From the NCBI RefSeq assembly GCF_000350225.1, contig NW_005178513.1:1-36878 (forward strand): 36,878 bases of DNA, in the 5' to 3' direction. Below the pieces are notes generated by a model. The model searched no databases. It was not told the DNA's origin and worked only from the letters and a program-made list of their open reading frames with translations. Source of the DNA: Chondrus crispus (Eukaryota > Rhodophyta > Florideophyceae > Gigartinales > Gigartinaceae). The position numbers and the translations under genes are program-made. This document shows, in pieces, positions 1 to 6,777 of this stretch (positions are counted from its first letter, which is position 1; every line of letters starts with the position of its first letter).

Positions 1-583
1 GCACGTTTACAGCTCACACGTTGCCTTACGAATTCAAATCAATCCTGCAATGACTGTTTACAGCGCACACGTTGCCTTATGAATCTGAATCTCTCGTGAG
101 GTCCTGTCCACTGTGCATTAAAACAGTGCACATTTTTCCTTACGAATTGAAAACTCGCGCAACGGTATCTTTGTGTCCTGCTGTACCCGTGCTGCACTCC
201 ATGGACGCTGTAAACCTTTGGCACGTGCCAGGCACCCGCCACCAAGGTTCTATACTTTGTCTGTAAGACTGCAGGCGTACTGTACGCGTCCGACAGTGTA
301 ATGAGGACATGTGTCCAGGTCATACACGTGTCGGGCGAAGAAAATGAGACATGCTCTGATTGTACTGTACACCGCAACAGTGTACGTATTTCACACGTGT
401 ACACGTTGAAAACCAAACTTGCTCCTGAAGTACTGTAGAGTGCAACCGTGTACAGAAATGACATGTGTACACGTTGAAAATCAAACTTGCTCAGTTCGTC
501 ACGCGGAGTGTTTTCGATTTTACACGTGTCAAACCTGTCGTTGTGTGTCATGCATATCAGCATGTGGTCGTAGAATTACAACA
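1..583 (-). repeat. LTR of family A, partial (3' LTR of A1)
   Basis: Matches the last 583 bp of the complete LTR at 5828-6766. Read on the minus strand it starts TGTTGTAATTC at 583, directly after the purine tract. It differs from the next LTR at only a few positions, for example one base near 184 and one near 386, which implies recent duplication. It carries ACACGTGT motifs at 324, 393 and 522, and ACATGTGT at 461. The remainder lies outside the window. Confidence 0.9.
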
Positions 584-593
584 CTCCCCCTCG
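584..593 (-). other. Polypurine tract of A1 (plus-strand primer site)
   Basis: On the minus strand it reads CGAGGGGGAG immediately before the LTR start TGTTG. This is the usual position and make-up of the RNase H-resistant primer for second-strand synthesis. It begins two bases after the gag-pol stop codon TGA (597-595), so the element has essentially no 3' untranslated spacer before the LTR. The equivalent tracts lie at 6767-6776, 12955-12964, 19143-19152 and 25330-25339. Confidence 0.85.
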
Positions 594-594
594 A

Positions 595-3500
595 TCACAT
601 GCTTTTATCAGAAGTAGCTACTGCAAGCCCTAGAAGTTCTACAAACTTCTGGAACAGAACTCGCCCAAGTGCTTTCGTCAGGATATCTGCAGGCATGGAA
701 GTGGTCGGGCAATGCGACAAAGAAATGACGTTTCTCTTAATTGCATCTCGTACATAGTGGTATTTCACATCAACATGTTTGTTACGACGGTTGACCGATT
801 CATTCTCTGCATACGAAATAGTCCCTGCATTGTCACACCCCATCATAATGGTGGGATCAGAATCAAGTCCAAGAACATCAGCAACCACTTGACGCAACCA
901 AGTCGCCTCCTTACACGCTTCACATAGTGCAATGTACTCAGCTTCACACGTCGAAGTTGCAACCACAGTCTGTTTCCGGGAACTCCAACTGATCGCTCCA
1001 CCGCAGAACTTGAAAACATATCCGCTGGTCGACTTGCGAGAGTCTGAACAACCGGCCCAGTCAGCATCACTGAAACCAAGCAACTCCGGCGATTTGGATT
1101 TATTGTCAAACACGATTCCTAAGTTTCGAGTCCCTTGCACGTATCGCATTACCCGTTTCACACTTGCCCAGTGTGACTCACATGGGTTGGCAGAATGTTG
1201 AGAAAGCTTTCCAATCGCATATGCCAAGTCTGGACGAGTGCCAACCATCAAGTACATCAGGGATCCCACTGCCTCACGATACGGTGCGTTTGTTTCGGAG
1301 TCGTTTTCGGTAGAAATCGTGGTTGTGTGACCTTGTTCCATTGGAGTCAGAGAAGGGTTACAAGTCGACATTTTAAAACGGTCAAGCACATTTGATGCAT
1401 ACTTAGTTTGAGTGAGACTCAAAGTCTTGGCGCTGCGATCCCTTTCAATTTCAAGACCAATGCAGACTTTTGCTTTACCAAGGTCTTTCATCTCAAACCG
1501 TTTATTAAGCTCCCCCTTCATCCATTTGATAGCATCGATATCACTACCGGCGAGTAACAAGTCATCGACATAAAGTGCAATCAGCATGATAGTGTTACCG
1601 ATGCGTTTAATGAAGAGACAAGGATCACTACGCGAAGTCTCGAATCCCAATTCACCAATTAAGAAATCATTCACTTTGGCATGCCATTGACGATGTGCTT
1701 GTTTAAGATCGTAAAGTGCTTTCAAAAGTTTGCACACGTGATCACTTTTGCTTTTGTCAATGCACCCTTCGGGTTGCTCCATGTAGATGTCTTCATCCAA
1801 GTCGCCGTTCAAAAACGCAGTGACGACATCCATCTGATGAAGTTCGAGATCATAATGAGCAACTAAAGCAAGAAGTAGACGAATAGTGGTAAACTTTATG
1901 ACAGGGGCATATGTCTCAGTATAGTCAAGACCTTGCACTTGCTGGAATCCACGAGCAACAAGTCTGGCTTTTGCACTTTCAACTATATTGCCATTTGCAT
2001 CAGGCAGTTGCTTGACATTGAAAACCCATCGAGATGTCAAGATGTTTGACACCTCAGATGGAGGAACAAGTTTCCAAGTCCGATTCTTGGTCTGCGAGGC
2101 AAGTTCTTTGTCAATGCCGGTCTGCCAAAATGCAGCTCTAGGACCGTTGGTTGCCTGTTTGAAAGTGTTGCGACCTTCAATAGCGACATGCGCATGTGAA
2201 AGAAGAGCAGCTGCAAAGTTGCTCCTCCACCATGATCCGGGAGGTCTGCTGACTCGAGACGATCTTCGCACAGCTGGAATCGGAGTTGGAGGGGTGACAT
2301 TCGGATTTTCGACGGCAGTTGGTACATCATCTTCATCTTCATCATTCTCACTTACAGAATGAGCGCCATCGTTTTCAAGAACCTCCTCCGAAACTTCATC
2401 CTCTTCAGAACCGACCTCATTCGTATTTGGGGTATCGGCTTCATTCCCATTGTCGCCATCGAGCAGTACAACGTCAACATCAGAGTTGATGGAATCACTT
2501 TCGTGTGCAGGAATGTCATGTATACCACATGTCGATTCATCAAACTTGACATCCCGTGACACAACAATTTTATTCAACTCTCCGTCCCAAAGTTTGTATG
2601 CCTTACTGCATTGCGAGTACCCAAGAAACATCGCTTCACGCGCTCGCAAGTCCAGCTTACGGAGCTCTAATTTTGGTAATGTATACCAACACTTTGACCC
2701 AAATACTCGCAAATGGCCAACATTTGGAGTGGAATTCATCCAAATGTGGTGCGGAGTTGCATTAACGGGCAAAGTGCGTGAAGTAACTCGATTACGTACA
2801 TATACCGAAGTGGCAAGAGCCTCGGCCCAGAATCGCTTACTGACCTGTTTATGAGAAAGCATTGAGTGGACGAGATCAATCAAAGTTCGATTTAAACGTT
2901 CAGCAACACCGTTTTGTTCAGGGGTGTACGCCGTTGTGAGTTGGTGCTGCGTACCGTTTAAATCTAGATGCGACTTGAATTCCGTCGACAAGTACTCTCC
3001 CCCTCGATCAGTGCGAAGCACCTTTACTTTGCGACCAGTGTGGGTTTGAGCCAACTTTTCATACAACTTGTATTTTGCGAACGCCTCAGATTTATATCTC
3101 ATCGTGTACACAACTACCCAGTTGGAGTGATCATCTACAAATGTAATGAAGTATCTCGAACCACCAATGGACTGTACTTCGAGCGGACCGCAAACGTCAG
3201 AATGTACCAAGTCAAGACAGTTCTGTGCTCGAGACGATGATCGCTGTTTTGGGATTACTGATCGCGTTGCTTTGCCAAACACACACGCAGGACAAATGGG
3301 AGAGTGATTGTCAGACTTCGGATTCATTGCACTGATGACATCGCTTTGACGAACGTTGATGCCACTTACCACATTATTGTGAATCATTGATGCGATTCCT
3401 TGTACATTAACATGGGCCATGCGTTCATGTAGCGTCTGCATGGTAACTACGTGAGAAGAAAAGGTTTCATTCATGACGTCAAGTATGTACAAATCCCCAA

Positions 3501-4704
3501 CTTGACTCGCTGTGGCAACTACAGTTGGTCCTGTAGTAACGCGGTATTTCTCATTTTCAAATGACACTTGCAAACCCTTTGAAACCATTTGGGTAACAGA
3601 CAGTAGCGAGTATCCGAAATCAGGGACATGCAAAACGTTTGACAATTTGCAAGGATGTGGACTACCGTTGACGTTCAACATGAATTCTACCTCGCCGCGA
3701 CCAGCGACATTAGCTCTAGCCTTCGTGCCCATCTCGACTGATCCAGATTGCATCTGTTCATACGTAACGAACAAAGAGCGATCAAACGTAATGTGAGCGC
3801 TGCAACCGGAATCGACAAGCCATGACCTTGCGTTTGCAGCCCTCTTTTCTGGAGTGGAAGTCGAAAGCAAGCAAGTAAAGTTACTCTCTGCAAAGGCAGC
3901 AGTAGAATTGTCATTTCGAGAAACGAATGCACTTGGCTTCAAGGCAGTGTTGCGTGACCGAAACCCATCTGGCGGCGCAGGTCGGCGCCCATTCACGTCC
4001 TTGCCCCAGCAATGCGCTGCAGTATGCCCATGTCTGTTGCAATTCGTACATTTCATATCGCGTCGAATAGGCATACGATTGACAAGTGCAGGTGCATGTG
4101 GTGATGAAGCAGAAGCGGTCTTCATGCTTTCTCGTTGTTCTTCTTGCAGCAGACGACTCTTCACAAACTCGAGTCCAAACACTTTATCTTCATTGCCAAG
4201 TGCGTCAAGAGCAACAATCAGGTTATCGAATCGTGGAGGCAAGCCATTCAACACAGCCATTGCAATTTCTTTATCGTCAATCTCAACACTCATTGACTGC
4301 AATCTGGCAGCAAGTTGCTTCACACGATTGATGAACACGAGCACTTTCTCGGATGGGAGCATGGATACCGTGTGAAAGTCGCGACGCGCGGCAAGTTTGT
4401 TGAGCAAAGTATGACGCTCAAACACATTCAGAATTGCTTCCCATGTCTCTTTCGCACTGCTACACTCTCGCACATGGTGCAAGTAGTCATCAGAAAGCGT
4501 GAGTCCGATGACTGCCTTTGCTTTTGCGTCACCACGGATCCATTTTCTCCGGTCATCTGACGTCGCATTCTCCGGGATATCATCTAAAACGTATTGATCG
4601 ACATCTCGGAGAGCAAGCAGTAGCTGGATTTTCTGCTTCCAGATGTAAAAGTTAGATGCGGTCAGCTTCTCGATTCTGACCGATCCAGAGCTTTGGTCAT
4701 CCAT
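595..4704 (-). CDS. Copia-type Gag-Pol polyprotein, A1 (intact, 1369 aa)
   Basis: One unbroken frame encodes all proteins needed for reverse transcription and integration in a cytoplasmic particle. Gag with a UBN2-like region spans about 1-215, with a CX2CX4HX4C zinc knuckle at 219-232. The protease has WLVDSG with catalytic Asp298. Integrase has the HHCC finger (H426, H431, C471, C474) and a DDE triad D503, D566, E602 with 35-residue spacing. An acidic linker covers about 735-800. RT has QMDVVTAF (Asp959) and YVDD at 1045-1048. RNase H has SDADW (D1213, D1215), CEAEY (E1256) and CDNAG (D1291). I chose the ATG at 4704: it has G at -3 and +4, and the frame upstream contains no other ATG before an in-frame TAA. 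Odd points: the usual copia LYGLKQAPR motif reads LYDLKQAHR (D999, H1004), so activity is uncertain. There is no env-like frame downstream. Confidence 0.95.
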   Translation of the reverse strand: MDDQSSGSVRIEKLTASNFYIWKQKIQLLLALRDVDQYVLDDIPENATSDDRRKWIRGDAKAKAVIGLTLSDDYLHHVRECSSAKETWEAILNVFERHTLLNKLAARRDFHTVSMLPSEKVLVFINRVKQLAARLQSMSVEIDDKEIAMAVLNGLPPRFDNLIVALDALGNEDKVFGLEFVKSRLLQEEQRESMKTASASSPHAPALVNRMPIRRDMKCTNCNRHGHTAAHCWGKDVNGRRPAPPDGFRSRNTALKPSAFVSRNDNSTAAFAESNFTCLLSTSTPEKRAANARSWLVDSGCSAHITFDRSLFVTYEQMQSGSVEMGTKARANVAGRGEVEFMLNVNGSPHPCKLSNVLHVPDFGYSLLSVTQMVSKGLQVSFENEKYRVTTGPTVVATASQVGDLYILDVMNETFSSHVVTMQTLHERMAHVNVQGIASMIHNNVVSGINVRQSDVISAMNPKSDNHSPICPACVFGKATRSVIPKQRSSSRAQNCLDLVHSDVCGPLEVQSIGGSRYFITFVDDHSNWVVVYTMRYKSEAFAKYKLYEKLAQTHTGRKVKVLRTDRGGEYLSTEFKSHLDLNGTQHQLTTAYTPEQNGVAERLNRTLIDLVHSMLSHKQVSKRFWAEALATSVYVRNRVTSRTLPVNATPHHIWMNSTPNVGHLRVFGSKCWYTLPKLELRKLDLRAREAMFLGYSQCSKAYKLWDGELNKIVVSRDVKFDESTCGIHDIPAHESDSINSDVDVVLLDGDNGNEADTPNTNEVGSEEDEVSEEVLENDGAHSVSENDEDEDDVPTAVENPNVTPPTPIPAVRRSSRVSRPPGSWWRSNFAAALLSHAHVAIEGRNTFKQATNGPRAAFWQTGIDKELASQTKNRTWKLVPPSEVSNILTSRWVFNVKQLPDANGNIVESAKARLVARGFQQVQGLDYTETYAPVIKFTTIRLLLALVAHYDLELHQMDVVTAFLNGDLDEDIYMEQPEGCIDKSKSDHVCKLLKALYDLKQAHRQWHAKVNDFLIGELGFETSRSDPCLFIKRIGNTIMLIALYVDDLLLAGSDIDAIKWMKGELNKRFEMKDLGKAKVCIGLEIERDRSAKTLSLTQTKYASNVLDRFKMSTCNPSLTPMEQGHTTTISTENDSETNAPYREAVGSLMYLMVGTRPDLAYAIGKLSQHSANPCESHWASVKRVMRYVQGTRNLGIVFDNKSKSPELLGFSDADWAGCSDSRKSTSGYVFKFCGGAISWSSRKQTVVATSTCEAEYIALCEACKEATWLRQVVADVLGLDSDPTIMMGCDNAGTISYAENESVNRRNKHVDVKYHYVRDAIKRNVISLSHCPTTSMPADILTKALGRVLFQKFVELLGLAVATSDKSM

Positions 4705-4839
4705 TTCGCCGAATGGATGTACCCTTGGAGTATACAAGGTCTTCTGTTCCGGGATCCCAAGCCGTTAACCGATAGTCAACACAATGGCAAGCCCACCCGT
4801 ATAAGAAGTTTGTAGCGATTACTCGGAAACGTTCTTGGT

Positions 4840-4866
4840 GCTTGTTCCCGGCGGAGTGGAACAAGC
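4840..4866 (-). other. Leader hairpin 1
   Basis: GCTTGTTCC at 4840-4848 pairs perfectly with GGAACAAGC at 4858-4866 around a 9-nt loop. It lies about 140 nt upstream of the gag start in the sense direction and is present in all four leaders. Function unknown. Confidence 0.55.
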
Positions 4867-5326
4867 GTATTCTTCTTAAAAATGCCTTAGGGCGCTACCC
4901 CTGTATGTCGGCCAGTGTAGGTCTTTCGACTGTGAACTAAATCAAACGTGCCACGAGTAAGCACAACACTTTGCCTGTAGACGAACCAGGACTTTTGGTC
5001 ACTACGGCGAACGGTCCCTGCAACCGAAATCGGCTTGTCCAAACTTGATACGGTACTACCCCAATGAGGTTCCCCACAACACGAGAATGAAACTGCCTTC
5101 GTCGTACTCGTGTGATTTGTTCACAATCACGCCTAGGGTCACCCTCTTCCGTGCGAACTTAATCAAGGTACGCGACCTTATACACGTATAGTGAGAGGTT
5201 CAGTGTTTAGGCACGTATTCTCTTCACCCAGGGGACCGAAGTCGTATCTATAGGGCTAATACCGAGAGCGTTACTCACACCGCCGACGCACCTCCCGAAG
5301 GCAGAGTGCCGATCGACTAGACCAGT

Positions 5327-5468
5327 ACACTGTGATCCTCCCCGAGGATCAGTGTTTCGTCTCTCGACGATTCTTGGTCGGACCCTCGCTCAAGTCAGAT
5401 TTCCAATGGCACAAGCCTTTCACCAAGAGCGAGGGTATCGGTAGCTACGACGATCACCGGCGTGATCG
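5327..5468 (-). other. Cluster of three leader hairpins
   Basis: Three adjacent perfect inverted repeats. TGATCCTC/GAGGATCA closes on a 3-nt loop and is extended by ACAC/GTGT past a 2-nt bulge (5327-5355). ACCCTCGCTC/GAGCGAGGGT forms a 10-bp stem with a 35-nt loop (5382-5436). CGATCAC/GTGATCG has a 4-nt loop (5451-5468). A compact cluster between PBS and gag is where LTR retroelements often keep packaging or dimer signals; that role here is inference. The equivalent cluster recurs in A2 (11515-11656), A3 (17703-17844) and A4 (23891-24032). Confidence 0.55.
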
Positions 5469-5688
5469 AAGGGCAGTCTTCTTGGATTGATATGGTACGT
5501 TGGCGACTAGGGACTATACCCACAGCTCACACAACGATTGCCAAGACCAAGCTGCAACAGACACGAAGAAGATCCACCAAGTTGAAACGACAGCAGGTAG
5601 ACGGAGACGAACGACCAAGATGATAACGACAGCAAGTAGACGACGATAGAATAAAACGAACGACGGCGGCGATGAAAACGGCGGCGGA

Positions 5689-5784
5689 AACGACAGCAGA
5701 AACCAAAACGAGAACGACAGCGGACACCAAAACGAGAACGACAGCAGAAACAAACACGAAAACGGCAGCAGAAACTGAGAACAA
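5689..5784 (-). repeat. 24-bp tandem repeat in the leader
   Basis: Four consecutive units of exactly 24 bp start at 5689, 5713, 5737 and 5761, each opening with AACGACAGCAG or a near match on the + strand. Two further copies of this core lie at 5586 and 5625. On the sense strand it is a pyrimidine-rich CTGCTGTCGTT repeat just downstream of the primer-binding site. All family A units carry it. Confidence 0.75.
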
Positions 5785-5823
5785 TCACTCACACAGCGGA
5801 ACAATAACGTTGCACTGGCCCAT
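5785..5823 (-). CDS. 12-codon upstream ORF starting inside the primer-binding site
   Basis: The ATG at 5823-5821 is part of the PBS sequence GGTTATGGGCC and is followed by 12 sense codons counting the ATG, then TGA at 5787-5785. The start context has G at -3 and +4, so scanning ribosomes should see it. It is the only ATG between the TATA-like box and the gag start. Because the PBS must pair with the CAU anticodon, this ATG cannot be removed without losing primer binding. It may act as a termination-reinitiation uORF; the peptide itself is probably not functional. Confidence 0.45.
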   Translation of the reverse strand: MGQCNVIVPLCE

Positions 5824-5827
5824 AACC
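5817..5827 (-). other. Primer-binding site, half-tRNA initiator Met type (A1)
   Basis: On the minus strand GGTTATGGGCC begins directly at the LTR end with no spacer. It is complementary to GGCCCAUAACC, the anticodon loop and flanking stem of eukaryotic initiator tRNA-Met. Drosophila copia primes from this internal region using a cleaved 5' half of the tRNA, and its PBS starts with the same bases. The match to the general initiator sequence is 11 nt; further pairing depends on the host tRNA. The other copies are at 12005-12015, 18193-18203 and 24381-24391. Confidence 0.85.
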
Positions 5828-5912
5828 TACTGGAAGGTTAGCGGGGCAAAGAGAAATCGAAGGACGGTTGATGAGGTCAAGTTGAAGGATTGGGTACCGA
5901 TTTACTTCGAGT

Positions 5913-5936
5913 CGCCAACTTCTGGCGCTACTTATA
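5913..5936 (-). promoter_or_regulatory. TATA-like box and adjacent hairpin near the LTR 3' end
   Basis: On the minus strand GTATAAG (5937-5931) is followed within a few bases by a stem CGCCA/TGGCG with a 5-nt loop (5927-5913). The block is conserved in position in LTR B1 (hairpin 26349-26361) and LTR C (32471-32485) although the surrounding sequence has diverged. If TATAAG is the promoter, transcription would start near 5905 and R plus U5 would be only about 80 nt. This is inferred from position; no start site was observed. Confidence 0.5.
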
Positions 5937-6071
5937 CACTTCTGCCATCTTCTCGAACTCTACTACCAAACGCTACGACACACATACTACAAATGTATTG
6001 GCTCTAACACATGTGCCCGTCTTGCTACTCAGCCAAACTGGCGATGGCCCAACAAACATGACAGAAAACCG

Positions 6072-6331
6072 CCTTACGAATTACCACTGTCATGACGGAG
6101 AAATTAGTAAGGCAGTACAACAAAGCACAGCAAAGCACAAATTCCCTTACTATTCCAAATCCAGCGTGGCACAAATTCGTAAGGCACGTTTACAGCTCAC
6201 ACGTTGCCTTACGAATTCAAATCAATCCTGCAATGACTGTTTACAGCGCACACGTTGCCTTATGAATCTGAATCTCTCGTGAGGTCCTGTCCACTGTGCA
6301 TTAAAACAGTGCACATTTTTCCTTACGAATT
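6072..6331 (-). promoter_or_regulatory. Seven CCTTACGAATT motifs in both orientations within the LTR
   Basis: CCTTACGAATT or close variants occur at 6072, 6145, 6207, 6258 and 6321, and in reverse (AATTCGTAAGG type) at 6102 and 6174. Similar motifs occur in the otherwise diverged LTR B1 at 26482, 26576 and 26702. Repetition in both orientations within U3 suggests a transcription-factor site, but no factor can be named. Confidence 0.5.
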
Positions 6332-6506
6332 GAAAACTCGCGCAACGGTATCTTTGTGTCCTGCCGTACCCGTGCTGCACTCCATGGACGCTGTAAACCT
6401 TTGGCACGTGCCAGGCACCCGCCACCAAGGTTCTATACTTTGTCTGTAAGACTGCAGGCGTACTGTACGCGTCCGACAGTGTAATGAGGACATGTGTCCA
6501 GGTCAT

Positions 6507-6712
6507 ACACGTGTCGGGCGAAGAAAATGAGACATGCTCTGATTGTACTGTACACCGCAACAGTGTACATATTTCACACGTGTACACGTTGAAAACCAAA
6601 CTTGCTCCTGAAGTACTGTAGAGTGCAACCGTGTACAGAAATGACATGTGTACACGTTGAAAATCAAACTTGCTCAGTTCGTCACGCGGAGTGTTTTCGA
6701 TTTTACACGTGT
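6507..6712 (-). promoter_or_regulatory. Spaced ACACGTGT motif array in U3
   Basis: The palindrome ACACGTGT, which contains the CACGTG E/G-box core, occurs at 6507, 6576 and 6705, with ACATGTGT at 6644. Starts are 61-69 bp apart, inside an imperfect tandem repeat that also carries ACGTTGAAAA followed by CAAACTTGCTC. It sits at the beginning of the LTR in element orientation, where enhancers usually lie. LTR C has a comparable series at 32840-33110. Confidence 0.5.
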
Positions 6713-6777
6713 CAAACCTGTCGTTGTGTGTCATGCATATCAGCATGTGGTCGTAGAATTACAACACTCCCCCTCGA

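Larger units (their letters stand above)
4705..5816 (-). promoter_or_regulatory. Long ATG-free structured leader of A1
   Basis: About 1.1 kb between the primer-binding site and the gag ATG. I scanned the sense (minus) strand for ATG and found none, whereas ATG on the other strand occurs at least nine times (for example near 4783, 5063, 5405 and 5672). Perfect inverted repeats are frequent: 9 bp at 4840-4848/4858-4866, 7 bp at 5079-5085/5107-5113, 8 bp at 5333-5340/5344-5351, 10 bp at 5382-5391/5427-5436 and 7 bp at 5451-5457/5462-5468. I infer a folded RNA leader, possibly with packaging or dimerisation signals, kept free of start codons so that ribosomes reach gag. The pyrimidine-rich frames in 5507-5804 have no ATG and are not genes. 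The other leaders are at 10893-12004, 17081-18192 and 23269-24380. Confidence 0.7.
1..6766 (-). mobile_element. Copia-type LTR retrotransposon A1 (left LTR cut by window edge)
   Basis: The best-preserved unit. Reading the minus strand: 5' LTR 5828-6766, primer-binding site 5817-5827, leader to 4705, gag-pol 4704-595, polypurine tract 593-584, and 3' LTR from 583 to the window edge. A full copy would be about 7.1 kb. The single polyprotein frame is open from end to end. Whether it can still move is uncertain because a conserved RT glycine is replaced (see the coding region). Confidence 0.92.
5828..6766 (-). repeat. Complete family A LTR (939 bp), shared by A1 and A2
   Basis: Bounded by the purine tract of A2 (6767) and the PBS of A1 (5827). 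On the minus strand it starts TGTTGTAATTC and ends AGTA, so the termini are TG...TA rather than TG...CA. Its U3 side carries spaced ACACGTGT motifs (6507-6712) and a cluster of CCTTACGAATT motifs (6072-6331). A TATA-like box and a small hairpin lie 85-110 bp from the 3' end. A 174-codon frame inside it (6222-6746) lacks recognisable domains and is treated as chance. Confidence 0.93.

Noticed and set aside
39..563. 174-codon minus-strand frame inside LTR A, repeated in each LTR copy
   Set aside because: No recognisable domain. It lies within U3 repeats, and its persistence follows from the near-identity of the LTRs. The last copy is broken by a 1-bp deletion without sign of constraint.
3854..4375. 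173-codon + strand frame antisense to gag
   Set aside because: Mirror frame of the conserved gag coding region, with no domain and no promoter evidence. It appears in every unit only because the units are copies.
4702..4737. gag-pol start at the TTG at 4737
   Set aside because: A eukaryotic element should use the first ATG; the ATG at 4704 has a good context, and no ATG precedes it back to the in-frame TAA.
4738..5520. Self-cleaving ribozyme (hammerhead type) in the leader
   Set aside because: I looked for the CUGAUGA...GAAA core on the sense strand and did not find it. The hairpins alone do not support a ribozyme call.
5507..5804. Three overlapping minus-strand frames of 85-96 codons in the leader
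   Set aside because: They begin at TTG or GTG-type codons, contain no ATG and encode low-complexity products of a pyrimidine-rich repeat.
5672..6007. + strand frame with Thr/Ala/Glu/Lys repeats
   Set aside because: Product of the 24-bp tandem repeat read on the antisense strand and running into the LTR.
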